64,000 bases of DNA from Streptococcus gordonii (GTDB taxonomy: Bacteria > Bacillota > Bacilli > Lactobacillales > Streptococcaceae): the NCBI RefSeq assembly GCF_001553855.1, contig NZ_LQWV01000034.1, positions 17,838 to 81,837 of the forward strand, given 5' to 3'. Position 1 is the stretch's first letter, and the number at the start of each line of letters is the position of its first letter. The notes beneath the pieces are model-generated. The model saw only the letters and a list, made by a program, of their open reading frames with translations, made no database searches and was not told the origin of the DNA. Position numbers and translations under genes: made by a program. Shown here in pieces: positions 18,681 through 27,022 of this stretch.

Positions 18681-20369
18681 TTACATTTTTTCTGGAGCAT
18701 CAACACCAAGTAGGCGGAGAGCTTCTTTTAGGACTACGGCAGTAGAGTAGCTGAGGGCCAAACGGCTATCGCGTTCTGGGCTTTCGTCCAAGATCCGTGT
18801 GTGTGCATAGTATTTGTTGAAGGCTTGAGCCAAGCTAATAGCATACTTAGCGATCAATGATGGCTCATAGTTATCTGCAGCACGTTTTACAACACGGCTG
18901 AAGTCTTGAAGGAGCTTGATGATTTCCCAGCTTTCAGCATCGTTTAGACGGTAGTCAGCATTTGCATCAGGTGTGAAGTCTGCCTTACGAAGGATAGATT
19001 GAATACGAGCATAAGCGTATTGGATATAAGGTCCTGTTTCTCCTTCAAAGGATACCATGGCTTCCAAGTCAAAGTCATACCCATTGCGACGGTCTGTCTT
19101 CAAATCGTAGAATTTAACCGCACCGACACCAACTGCATGAGCAACAGCTTCTTTGTTTTCAAGTTCTGGATTCTTGTCTTCAATTTGAGATTTTGCACGG
19201 CTGATCGCTTCTTGCAAGGTTGGCTCAAGAAGAATGATATTTCCTTTACGTGTAGACAGTTTTTGGCGGTTCTTAGTAACGAGACCGAAATCTACGTGAG
19301 TCATATCATCGCTCCAGTCAAATCCCATCTTCTTAAGTACAGCTTTGAGCTGGCGGAAGTGGTTAGACTGTTCTTGTCCTACGACATAGATACTTTTGAC
19401 GAAGTTGTAGGTACGAGCCCGGTACATGGCAGTTGCAATATCACGAGTGATGTAAAGCGTAGCTCCGTCAGATTTTTTGATCATAGCTGGAGGAAGGTTG
19501 ACATCATCAAGATTGACAATGCTAGCACCTTTTGATTCTTCCAAAAGGCCTTTTTCTTCAAGGATTTTAATTCCTTCATCCATCTTGTCGTTGTAGAAGG
19601 CTTCCCCGTTTAAGCTGTCAAACTCAACCCCGAGAAGTTCATAGATACGGTTGAATTCCACCAAGCTTTCGTCACGGAACCATTGCCAAAGTTCAGTTGC
19701 TTCTGGATCACCATCTTCTAGCTTTTTAAACCACAAGCGTCCTTCGTCATCCAAGGCGGGGTCGTTTTCGATTTCGGCATTGATACGGACATAGAGTTGT
19801 AGCAGTTCGTCAATAGGATTTGCTTCGACAGCTTCCTTGCTTCCCCATTTTTTATAAGCGACCATGAGGAGACCGAATTGTTTACCCCAGTCACCCAAGT
19901 GGTTGATTTTGATGGTATTGTAGCCCATTTTGCGGAAGATGTTAGAAAGAGCATCTCCGATAACGGTAGAGCGTAAGTGACCAACTGAGAATGGCTTGGC
20001 GATGTTTGGACTTGAAAGGTCGATAGTAACATTTTCGCCCTTGCCTTCATTTTGTTGTCCGTAGTCAGCCCCTTCTTTAACTACGTCTTTAATAACTTGA
20101 CCAGAAATCTCAGCTTTGTTTAAGAAAAAGTTGACATATGGTCCAGTTGCAACAACCTTGTCAAAGTGAGTTGTGTCAATCTTTTCGACAATATCAGCTG
20201 CAATAGCTTGAGGAGCCTTGCGTTCTACTTTGGCCAATGAGAAAGCAGGAAAGGCGATATCTCCTAAATCAGAACTTTTTGGCTGTTCGAGTAAATTTAA
20301 AATAGCGTCTTGGTCCAGGCTGTCAATCACCTTGGCCAATTCGCTGGCAATGATTTGTTTATTATCCAT
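18681..20369 (-). CDS. argS: Arginine-tRNA ligase
   Basis: A 562-residue class I synthetase. The HIGH-type signature is [16 protein letters not shown] near residues 120-135, the KMSKS-type signature KLSTRKGN near 370-377, and the C-terminal DALR anticodon-binding domain ends the protein. It charges tRNA-Arg. It is transcribed away from argR, from a promoter back to back with that of argR. This pairing of ArgRS with the arginine repressor suggests shared response to arginine, which is inference. Confidence 0.98.
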   Translation of the reverse strand: MDNKQIIASELAKVIDSLDQDAILNLLEQPKSSDLGDIAFPAFSLAKVERKAPQAIAADIVEKIDTTHFDKVVATGPYVNFFLNKAEISGQVIKDVVKEGADYGQQNEGKGENVTIDLSSPNIAKPFSVGHLRSTVIGDALSNIFRKMGYNTIKINHLGDWGKQFGLLMVAYKKWGSKEAVEANPIDELLQLYVRINAEIENDPALDDEGRLWFKKLEDGDPEATELWQWFRDESLVEFNRIYELLGVEFDSLNGEAFYNDKMDEGIKILEEKGLLEESKGASIVNLDDVNLPPAMIKKSDGATLYITRDIATAMYRARTYNFVKSIYVVGQEQSNHFRQLKAVLKKMGFDWSDDMTHVDFGLVTKNRQKLSTRKGNIILLEPTLQEAISRAKSQIEDKNPELENKEAVAHAVGVGAVKFYDLKTDRRNGYDFDLEAMVSFEGETGPYIQYAYARIQSILRKADFTPDANADYRLNDAESWEIIKLLQDFSRVVKRAADNYEPSLIAKYAISLAQAFNKYYAHTRILDESPERDSRLALSYSTAVVLKEALRLLGVDAPEKM

Positions 20370-20399
20370 AGGTGCTCCTTTGAGTCTTTTAATATTACT

Positions 20400-20429
20400 A
20401 TTTTATCACATTTTTAAAGGAATCTTCAA
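20400..20429 (-). promoter_or_regulatory. argS promoter
   Basis: On the minus strand TTGAAG (20424-20429), an 18-base spacer ending in TGA, and TAAAAT (20400-20405). It is divergent from the argR promoter, with only a few bases between the two -35 boxes. Confidence 0.7.
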
Positions 20430-20434
20430 ATTTT

Positions 20435-20481
20435 TTGGGTATCATAACAATTTTTTGGTATAATTTAGAGTATAAATATAC
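20435..20481 (+). promoter_or_regulatory. argR promoter and ArgR-like operator
   Basis: TTGGGT (20435-20440), an 18-base spacer and TATAAT (20459-20464). Immediately downstream, at 20470-20481, is the perfect palindrome GTATAAATATAC, in the region of the transcription start. ArgR-type operators are AT-rich palindromes of this kind, so autoregulation is likely. Confidence 0.6.
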
Positions 20482-20497
20482 AACTACCGAGGGGAAA

Positions 20498-20935
20498 ATG
20501 AAAAAGAAGAAACGTCATGACTTAATCAAGAAAATGATTAAAGAGGAGAAGTTAGGGACACAAAAGGATATCCAGACTCGTCTGGAAGAAGAGGGTATTT
20601 ATGTAACTCAGACGACTTTATCCCGCGATTTGCGAGAAATTGGTCTAATTAAAGTCAAGAAAAACGGCCAGCTCTATTATGTTTTAGCGCAAGAAACGGC
20701 TCGAATTGATTTGACTGAGGTTTTGTCTTACCATCTTAGAGGGGTAGCCCGTGCGGAATTTACCTTGGTTTTGCATACACGCTTGGGAGAAGCTGCAGTG
20801 CTGGCTAACATCATTGATGAGAATAGGGATGAGAGGATTTTAGGTTCCTTAGCAGGTGCCGATACACTCCTATTAATTTGCCGTAATCAGGATACTGCCA
20901 AAGAAATCGAAGAGCAGATTTTGGCAAAGATGTAA
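20498..20935 (+). CDS. argR: Arginine repressor ArgR
   Basis: A 145-residue ArgR-family protein. It has an N-terminal winged helix (about 1-70, with QTTLSRDLREIGLIKVKKNG) and a C-terminal hexamerisation and arginine-binding domain (LGSLAGADTLLLICR near 119-133). The start is set at the ATG at 20498 after GAGGGGA, because an in-frame upstream start would lie ahead of the predicted transcription start. Streptococci often have two or three ArgR paralogues (ArgR, AhrC); which one this is cannot be settled from sequence alone. It neighbours argS and mutS as in several streptococci, from memory. Confidence 0.92.
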   Translation: MKKKKRHDLIKKMIKEEKLGTQKDIQTRLEEEGIYVTQTTLSRDLREIGLIKVKKNGQLYYVLAQETARIDLTEVLSYHLRGVARAEFTLVLHTRLGEAAVLANIIDENRDERILGSLAGADTLLLICRNQDTAKEIEEQILAKM

Positions 20936-20951
20936 ATTGAAGAATGAAATA

Positions 20952-20979
20952 GGGCTGAGACAAAAGTTTCAACCTTTTT
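20952..20979 (+). terminator. Probable argR terminator
   Basis: GGCTGAGAC / GTTTCAACC with an AAAA loop, one mismatch and one G-T pair, followed by TTTTT. It lies 17 bases after argR and just before the mutS promoter. Confidence 0.6.
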
Positions 20980-20984
20980 CTATT

Positions 20985-20995
20985 TATGGTAAAAT
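20985..20995 (+). promoter_or_regulatory. mutS extended -10 promoter
   Basis: TATGG-TAAAAT with the hexamer at 20990-20995, about 120 bases before the mutS ATG, giving an untranslated leader of roughly 110 bases. No -35 consensus is visible. Confidence 0.55.
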
Positions 20996-21113
20996 CAGGT
21001 AAGATGATTCTTGGGTAACCATTAGAGTTCATGGTATAGCAAAAAGTGCTCAGGATTGAAGGGACTAGAGAGTTGGAGCCTACAGGCCTAACTTGTCAAC
21101 GAGAGAGGAAACT

Positions 21114-23657
21114 ATGGCAACAGAAAAAATATCGCCAGGTATGCAGCAGTACTTGGATATTAAAAAAGACTATCAGGACGCCTTCCTGCTGTTTCGTATG
21201 GGTGATTTCTATGAGTTGTTTTACGAGGATGCTGTTAATGCGGCACAGATTCTCGAGATTGCCCTGACTAGCCGTAATAAGAATTCAGAAAATCCCATTC
21301 CAATGGCGGGTGTACCTTATCACTCTGCCCAGCAATATATTGATGTTTTGATTGAGTCTGGTTATAAGGTTGCCATTGCAGAGCAGATGGAAGATCCTAA
21401 ACAGGCCGTGGGGGTGGTCAAACGCGAGGTGGTCCAGGTTATTACGCCGGGTACGGTAGTGGATTCTAGTAAGCCAGCCGGAGAAAATAACTTTTTGGTT
21501 GCTTTGGATAGGCAGGAGCAAGCTTATGGCTTGGCCTATATGGATCTGGCTACGGGAGAATTTCAGGTGACCAGTCTATCAGATTTTGACCAAGCTTGTG
21601 GAGAAATTCGAAATCTCCGAGCTCGGGAAGTAGTCGTAGGTTATTGCTTGTCAGAAGATGAGCAGCAGGTTTTGTCAAAACAAATGAATCTACTCCTGTC
21701 AGAAGTCGAGGAAGCAATGGAGGACGTTCAGCTCTTAGGAGATGAGTTGTCATCTTTAGAAAAGCAGACGGCAGGGAAGCTTCTGGCTTATGTTTTTCAG
21801 ACGCAGATGCGGGAGCTCAGCCATCTCAAAAAGGTCCATCATTATGAGATAAAAGATTTTCTTCAGATGGACTATGCGACAAAGACCAGTCTGGACTTGA
21901 CTGAAAATGCCCGGACGGGCAAGAAGCATGGTAGTCTTTTTTGGCTCATGGATGAAACAAAAACAGCCATGGGAGGACGCTTGCTTCGTTCTTGGATCCA
22001 GCATCCCTTGATTGATAAGGGACGAATCATCAAGCGTCAAGATGTCGTTCAGGTCTTTCTGGATTATTTCTTTGAGCGGAGTGATTTGGCAGATAGTCTC
22101 AAGGGCGTCTATGATATTGAACGCCTGGTAAGTCGTGTGTCATTTGGCAAGACCAATCCCAAGGACCTCCTGCAATTGTCTTCTACTTTGAGCCATGTTC
22201 CTCAGATTCGGTCAATTTTAGAAACGATTGAAAGTCCAGCTCTGGAGAGTTTGGTGGCAAGGCTAGATGCGATTCCTGAGCTGGAAAATCTAATCAGCTC
22301 TGCTATTGACCCAGATGCTCCACAAGTAATTACTGAGGGCAATATCATTCGAACTGGTTTTGACGAGACTTTGGACCAGTACCGTTTGGTCATGAGAGAG
22401 GGGACTAGCTGGATTGCGGACATTGAAGCCAAGGAGCGAGAGGCAAGTGGTATTACTAATCTGAAAATTGATTATAACAAGAAGGATGGTTACTATTTCC
22501 ATGTCACCAATTCTCAACTAGGCAATGTCCCTAGCCATTTTTTCCGGAAAGCAACCTTGAAAAATTCTGAGCGTTTTGGTACGGAAGAGCTGGCGCGCAT
22601 TGAAGGCGAGATGTTGGAGGCGCGTGAGAAGTCTGCTAATCTGGAATATGAGATCTTCATGCGCATTCGTGAAGAGGTCGGAAAATATATTCAACGGCTA
22701 CAAGCCTTAGCTCAAACCCTAGCTACGGTCGATGTTTTACAGAGCTTTGCGGTTGTGGCTGAAAGTCAACACTTAGTCCGTCCAAGCTTTACAAGCAGTC
22801 GTAGTTTGCAGATTAAAAAAGGCCGTCATGCGGTTGTCGAAAAAGTCATGGGAGCCCAAAGCTACATCCCAAATAGTATCGAGCTGGATCAAGGAACAGA
22901 TATTCAGCTGATTACCGGACCAAATATGAGCGGGAAGTCAACCTACATGCGACAGCTAGCAATGATTGTCATCATGGCTCAAATGGGATCGTATGTACCA
23001 GCGGAAGTCGCCAGTCTTCCGATTTTCGATGCTATCTTTACACGAATAGGTGCGGCGGATGATTTAGTTTCTGGTCAATCGACCTTTATGGTGGAAATGA
23101 TGGAGGCCAATCGGGCCATTCGACAAGCAAGTGACCACTCTTTGATCCTTTTTGATGAACTGGGACGGGGGACTGCGACTTATGATGGGATGGCTCTGGC
23201 GCAAGCAATTATTGAGTATATTCATGATCGTACCAAGGCCAAGACTCTTTTTGCAACCCATTATCATGAGTTGACAGACCTGTCAAGTAGCTTGACACGA
23301 TTAGAAAACGTCCATGTGGCAACTCTAGAGAAAGATGGCCAAGTGACATTTTTGCATAAGATTGAAGCAGGACCTGCTGACAAGTCCTATGGGATTCATG
23401 TTGCAAAAATTGCTGGCTTACCTACGGATTTGTTAAGGCGAGCAGATGCGATTTTGACAGATTTGGAAAATCAAGAGAAAAGAGAGACTTCTCTTTCAGT
23501 GTCCAGAATGGACTCCCAAAAGGTGTCTGAGCAGATGTCACTTTTTGAAGAAGAAACGGAACATCCAGCCCTGGCTGAACTCCGAGACTTGGACATCTAC
23601 AATATGACTCCCCTGGAAGTCATGGCGGCGGTAGCCGAGTTGAAGAAGAAGTTGTAA
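21114..23657 (+). CDS. mutS: DNA mismatch repair protein MutS (HexA)
   Basis: A 847-residue MutS. The mismatch-reading motif [10 protein letters not shown] lies near residues 28-37, Walker [16 protein letters not shown] near 602-616, and Walker [17 protein letters not shown] near 677-692. It detects mispairs as a dimer and recruits MutL. In streptococci (HexA) it also rejects mismatched donor DNA in transformation. The ATG at 21114 follows AGAGGAAA and gives the family start [18 protein letters not shown]; an ATG 21 bases earlier has no good site. mutL lies 3.4 kb downstream, separated by four accessory genes. Confidence 0.97.
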   Translation: MATEKISPGMQQYLDIKKDYQDAFLLFRMGDFYELFYEDAVNAAQILEIALTSRNKNSENPIPMAGVPYHSAQQYIDVLIESGYKVAIAEQMEDPKQAVGVVKREVVQVITPGTVVDSSKPAGENNFLVALDRQEQAYGLAYMDLATGEFQVTSLSDFDQACGEIRNLRAREVVVGYCLSEDEQQVLSKQMNLLLSEVEEAMEDVQLLGDELSSLEKQTAGKLLAYVFQTQMRELSHLKKVHHYEIKDFLQMDYATKTSLDLTENARTGKKHGSLFWLMDETKTAMGGRLLRSWIQHPLIDKGRIIKRQDVVQVFLDYFFERSDLADSLKGVYDIERLVSRVSFGKTNPKDLLQLSSTLSHVPQIRSILETIESPALESLVARLDAIPELENLISSAIDPDAPQVITEGNIIRTGFDETLDQYRLVMREGTSWIADIEAKEREASGITNLKIDYNKKDGYYFHVTNSQLGNVPSHFFRKATLKNSERFGTEELARIEGEMLEAREKSANLEYEIFMRIREEVGKYIQRLQALAQTLATVDVLQSFAVVAESQHLVRPSFTSSRSLQIKKGRHAVVEKVMGAQSYIPNSIELDQGTDIQLITGPNMSGKSTYMRQLAMIVIMAQMGSYVPAEVASLPIFDAIFTRIGAADDLVSGQSTFMVEMMEANRAIRQASDHSLILFDELGRGTATYDGMALAQAIIEYIHDRTKAKTLFATHYHELTDLSSSLTRLENVHVATLEKDGQVTFLHKIEAGPADKSYGIHVAKIAGLPTDLLRRADAILTDLENQEKRETSLSVSRMDSQKVSEQMSLFEEETEHPALAELRDLDIYNMTPLEVMAAVAELKKKL

Positions 23658-23662
23658 AAAAT

Positions 23663-23693
23663 AAGAGCTTGATACTTAATCAAGCTCTTTTTT
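23663..23693 (+). terminator. mutS terminator
   Basis: The 11-bp stem AAGAGCTTGAT / ATCAAGCTCTT with a 5-base loop and a TTTTT tail, 5 bases past the stop. Confidence 0.9.
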
Positions 23694-23744
23694 AGTACTC
23701 TTGTTGTAGGCGCTTAGAACCTTTTGAAGAAGCAGTAATTAGGA

Positions 23745-23773
23745 TTTACAGGGTAACAAAAAAGCAGTATAAT
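23745..23773 (+). promoter_or_regulatory. Promoter of the zinc-ribbon/SPFH operon
   Basis: TTTACA (23745-23750), a 17-base spacer and TATAAT (23768-23773). This places transcription start near 23780, so the in-frame ATG at 23774 cannot begin the following gene. Confidence 0.8.
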
Positions 23774-23830
23774 ATGGAGTATACGACCATAGATTTATTG
23801 GTGTTAAATGGGAGAATGGAGAAAAAGAAA

Positions 23831-24547
23831 ATGGGATTTTGTACAAATTGTGGCCAAGCATTTGCTGAAGGTGCACATTTTTGTAGTAACTGCGGTACAG
23901 CTAAGGGAGAAACTGATACATCGCAACGAAAAACAGTATATGATGGTGAACTATATAAATGTCCGAATTGTGCTGAGAGATTAGATTCCTTTATGTCCTT
24001 TTGTCCAACTTGTGGATATGAGTTGAGAGGGGCAAGGACACAGAGTAGAGTTGAGGAGTTAGCGAATAAATTAGAGCAGACTGAGAACGTAGAACAAAAG
24101 ATTGGAATCATTCGAAATTTTTATATTCCAAATACGAAAGAGGATATTTATGAGTTTGTTATCCTTGCAACCTCAAATATGAATTCGTATGATTATGATT
24201 ATGAAGCTTGGAAGACAAAATTAGAACAAGCATATCAGAAAGCGACACTTTCCTTCGGAAACACAAAGGAATTTCAATATATCAGTCAGCTATACAGTCA
24301 GGCTCAAAAACATAAAATGCTGAAATCCTTTATGAGAACTATAAAAAGTTCGGCTATACTGCAATTTGTGTTATCGTTTGGAATGGGGATTACTTTGGTT
24401 GGGGTTGCTTCAACGATAGAAAGAGAAGTGGATTCCAGCAATTGGTTCGGATCTATTATGGTAATTATAGGAGGATTCTTTTCACTAGTCGGAGTACTAT
24501 TGTTTTTATTTTCTTTTCTAATCATTTTTTTGAAGAAAAGAAAATAA
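23831..24547 (+). CDS. Zinc-ribbon membrane protein
   Basis: A 238-residue protein. It opens with a double CxxC zinc ribbon (GFCTNCGQAF...HFCSNCGTAKG, residues 2-24), has a second ribbon (YKCPNCAERL...SFCPTCGYEL, about 40-65), a helical middle, and two C-terminal membrane segments (about 172-195 and 208-233). The ATG at 23831 is preferred because GGAGAAA precedes it; an ATG 15 bases earlier is also possible. The function is unproven. In Bacillus subtilis, zinc-ribbon membrane proteins YdjG/YdjH work with the SPFH protein YdjI and PspA in envelope stress. The same kind of pair is seen here with the next gene. Confidence 0.75.
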   Translation: MGFCTNCGQAFAEGAHFCSNCGTAKGETDTSQRKTVYDGELYKCPNCAERLDSFMSFCPTCGYELRGARTQSRVEELANKLEQTENVEQKIGIIRNFYIPNTKEDIYEFVILATSNMNSYDYDYEAWKTKLEQAYQKATLSFGNTKEFQYISQLYSQAQKHKMLKSFMRTIKSSAILQFVLSFGMGITLVGVASTIEREVDSSNWFGSIMVIIGGFFSLVGVLLFLFSFLIIFLKKRK

Positions 24548-24590
24548 ATGATTGGTATATTTTACTCTTGAGAAGATGAAGGAGAGAAGT

Positions 24591-25898
24591 ATGAACTTAT
24601 TTAGCAGAAACAAAACAGGCGGCTTCATGGATGAAATCCGTTGTGATGAAGTGTCCTATTTGATATGGAAGTGGCATCCTGCGGGAGTAGAGCAGGGAAC
24701 AGGCGATAGAGAAAATGCCATTCGTTGGGGGTCATCCTTGCGGGTCAAAGACGGAGAGGTTGCCGTCTTTGTCTATAAACAAAAAGATGGGACACTACAG
24801 GACTTTATTGTAGGTCCGTATGATCAGACTATTAAGACTTCTAACTTTCCTGTACTAGCAAGCATAGTAGGTCTGGCTTATGAAGGTGGCACACCATTTC
24901 CAGCAGAAGTCTATTTCATCAATCTTGCGCAAATTATTCAAGTCAAGTTTGCAGTACCGTTTTTTGATGTCTATGATCCAAGGTTTTTAGACTTTAGTGT
25001 TCCTGTTGCGGTTCGTGGTACGATTAATTTTAAAATTACTGATTATAAAGAATTTATTAAGTTACACAGGTTGAATACTTTTAATCTTGATGATTTTCAA
25101 AAGCAGATTCGGGATGCTGTAGCCCGATATGCTAAACATATTGTAACCAATGCTCCTACAGAGAATAACATTCCTGTCATTAATCTTGAAAGCAAAATTT
25201 CACAAATTAATGAAGCTCTTGAACATGATGTCATGGAAAGATTAAAGGAGAATTTTGGTGTCACTGTTTCAAGTCTTGATATAGCTGCAATAGAGATAGA
25301 TAAATCAAGTCAAGGCTATCAACAGCTTATGTTGGTTACCAAGGATGTTACCACAGCTAAAATACAAGCTGAAACTACTGACTATGTTGAACGGATACGT
25401 ATCCAACGTGAAGAAGGACAATATGCGCAACATAAGCAAACACAATCTGCAAACCTAGGTGCATTTCAAGTTGAAAAGCAGTCCGAAGTTGGTATTGCTG
25501 GCGCTGATGCATTGGGGCAAATGGGCGCTAATGGTTCGGGAACAGTTTCTCTGGGAGGCGATTCAGGCTTCAACCCCGCTGCTATGATGGCAGGAATGGC
25601 AGTAGGAGGTGCTGTAGGCCAAAATATTGCTGGAGCTATGAATAATATGATGTCAGGCAACTCCCAACAACAGTCAGTGGTTTCGCCTCCTCCGATTCCA
25701 ACAACTGCTTACCATATTGCTGACAATGGACAAGCATCTGGACCTTATGATAGAAATACCCTAACACAAATGTCTCTATCAGGGCAATTCCTCCCTTCGA
25801 CCTTAGTCTGGAAACCAGGAATGGCAGAATGGATGAGAGCAGATACAGTTGATGATTTGAAAGAGCTGTTTATGCCTCCAATTCCGCCAGTAGAATAA
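24591..25898 (+). CDS. SPFH-domain protein with C-terminal GYF_2 domain
   Basis: A 435-residue protein. An N-terminal SPFH (virion-core-protein-like, YdjI-type) domain covers about 20-260, and a helical segment with KDVTTAKIQAETTDYVERI follows. A low-complexity Gly/Ala/Met region covers about 300-365. The C-terminal GYF_2 module is YHIADNGQASGPYDRN...VWKPGMAEWMRA (about 375-420). SPFH proteins oligomerise at membranes; GYF_2 modules bind partner proteins. The start at 24591 follows AAGGAGAGA. It is 43 bases after the zinc-ribbon gene, one operon. PspA itself is not in the window. Confidence 0.82.
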   Translation: MNLFSRNKTGGFMDEIRCDEVSYLIWKWHPAGVEQGTGDRENAIRWGSSLRVKDGEVAVFVYKQKDGTLQDFIVGPYDQTIKTSNFPVLASIVGLAYEGGTPFPAEVYFINLAQIIQVKFAVPFFDVYDPRFLDFSVPVAVRGTINFKITDYKEFIKLHRLNTFNLDDFQKQIRDAVARYAKHIVTNAPTENNIPVINLESKISQINEALEHDVMERLKENFGVTVSSLDIAAIEIDKSSQGYQQLMLVTKDVTTAKIQAETTDYVERIRIQREEGQYAQHKQTQSANLGAFQVEKQSEVGIAGADALGQMGANGSGTVSLGGDSGFNPAAMMAGMAVGGAVGQNIAGAMNNMMSGNSQQQSVVSPPPIPTTAYHIADNGQASGPYDRNTLTQMSLSGQFLPSTLVWKPGMAEWMRADTVDDLKELFMPPIPPVE

Positions 25899-25926
25899 AA
25901 ACAGTTCAAATTTGAACTGTTTTTTG
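25899..25926 (+). terminator. Terminator of the zinc-ribbon/SPFH operon
   Basis: The perfect palindromic stem AACAGTTCAAA / TTTGAACTGTT followed by TTTT, overlapping the end of the SPFH gene and lying convergent to the DUF3021 gene. Confidence 0.9.
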
Positions 25927-25930
25927 TTTC

Positions 25931-26401
25931 TCATGATTTGTTAGACAAGTCGCTATTGATTTTTTGAATTTTACGGTAGGTGTGGCAGTAGATAGCGCCT
26001 GAAATAAGCAGATAAATGAGAGTGAATTCCCCGACGGCGGTCAGTGTCAGGCTAAGTATTTTTTCTCTTGGGAAAAATCCAGCTAGGTTGGCCAAAAGTG
26101 CAAAGGTCAGAATCATCACGCCATAGTGGCTGACGACGGAGCGCAGGATGCTCCAGTCTCTTTGGAAGAAGTTTCCACTCCATCTGAAAATAACTCCCAT
26201 GACAAACCAGATAAACAGGCAGTAGAGCATGATGAGGGAAACATGGACATGCTGGCTCAAAAAGAAGTGGCCAATAGGAGAGCGAGGGTGAAGCGGTAGA
26301 TAAGCTGGATTGTAAAAATAAGAAACAACTATGGAGAAGAAGAGACCAATGAAAATCCCTCCAATCCCTCCGAAAAAGAGTTCTTTAAGACGAGTTTTCA
26401 T
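25931..26401 (-). CDS. DUF3021 membrane protein, partner of a LytTR regulator
   Basis: A 156-residue protein with four membrane segments (about 8-30, 53-75, 90-108 and 116-140), matching DUF3021. Its ATG overlaps the stop of the upstream LytTR gene (ATGA), so the two are coupled. Paired LytTR regulators and membrane inhibitors such as HdrRM and BrsRM of S. mutans control bacteriocin and competence genes. By analogy this protein would hold the regulator inactive; that is inference. Confidence 0.85.
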   Translation of the reverse strand: MKTRLKELFFGGIGGIFIGLFFSIVVSYFYNPAYLPLHPRSPIGHFFLSQHVHVSLIMLYCLFIWFVMGVIFRWSGNFFQRDWSILRSVVSHYGVMILTFALLANLAGFFPREKILSLTLTAVGEFTLIYLLISGAIYCHTYRKIQKINSDLSNKS

Positions 26402-26838
26402 AATTGCAACCTTTCTTTGATAGATTTGAGATAACGGCGGGACGAGTATGTCTGATCACCGTTTTTCAGAAATATTTGAATCAGACCATTTGGAGTCAGC
26501 TTGAGGTGGTTAATTTGTCGGCTGTTGAGAATCTCCGACTGAGAAATCTGCAGAAAATAGTCCGGCAGGACCTGTAGCAACTGATAAAGAGCTTGTTGAG
26601 CTCGATAGCTGTCTTTTGCCGTTCGGACCCGGACCTGACGATTTTCTGTATAGATTCGGTGGATTTCCTTAGCGTCCAGCAGATAGATGTTGTCTTCTTT
26701 CTTGACATGAATCTTTTCCTCCTTGCCTAGATGTTGAGCAAAGTGGACCAATTCCTGAATGCTTTCTGTCATGAGGCGAGCCTCAATGCTGACGGAGTCT
26801 TCGGTGACTTGAGAATCGATTCTTAGCTTAACTTTCAT
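26398..26838 (-). CDS. LytTR-family DNA-binding regulator
   Basis: A 146-residue protein lacking a receiver domain. The N-terminal 50 residues form a strand-helix region. A LytTR DNA-binding domain covers about 52-146 (DNIYLLDAKEIHRIYTENRQVRVRT, split over the domain, and DYFLQISQSEILNSRQINHL). It has a good Shine-Dalgarno GAAAGGAGGAAG and is coupled to the DUF3021 gene. A pair of GCTGCCA half-site-like repeats 30 bases apart lies upstream of its start. It is a one-component membrane-controlled system by analogy with HdrR/BrsR. Confidence 0.87.
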   Translation of the reverse strand: MKVKLRIDSQVTEDSVSIEARLMTESIQELVHFAQHLGKEEKIHVKKEDNIYLLDAKEIHRIYTENRQVRVRTAKDSYRAQQALYQLLQVLPDYFLQISQSEILNSRQINHLKLTPNGLIQIFLKNGDQTYSSRRYLKSIKERLQL

Positions 26839-26872
26839 AACTTCCTCCTTTCACCTTTATTAAACCGCAACT

Positions 26873-26909
26873 TGGCAGCGAAAACAAGCCCTTTTGACCA
26901 TGTGGCAGC
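26873..26909 (-). promoter_or_regulatory. Direct repeat upstream of the LytTR gene
   Basis: On the minus strand GCTGCCA occurs twice, at 26903-26909 and 26873-26879, exactly 30 bases apart (about three helical turns), with further similarity after each copy. LytTR proteins bind spaced direct repeats, so autoregulation is possible; spacing is longer than in the best-known cases. Confidence 0.3.
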
Positions 26910-26984
26910 TATTTGTGTCTATCTGGTTTGTCTTGTGAGCAGAGTGGTTGAGAAAAGGCTGCCTTCTGATAGAAAGAGCCCAAT

Positions 26985-26994
26985 GTGTTATAAT
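26985..26994 (+). promoter_or_regulatory. mutL extended -10 promoter
   Basis: TGTGT-TATAAT with the hexamer at 26989-26994, 29 bases before the mutL ATG and divergent from the LytTR gene. Confidence 0.65.
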
Positions 26995-27022
26995 AGATAG
27001 CAGAACAAATACGGAGAAAATG

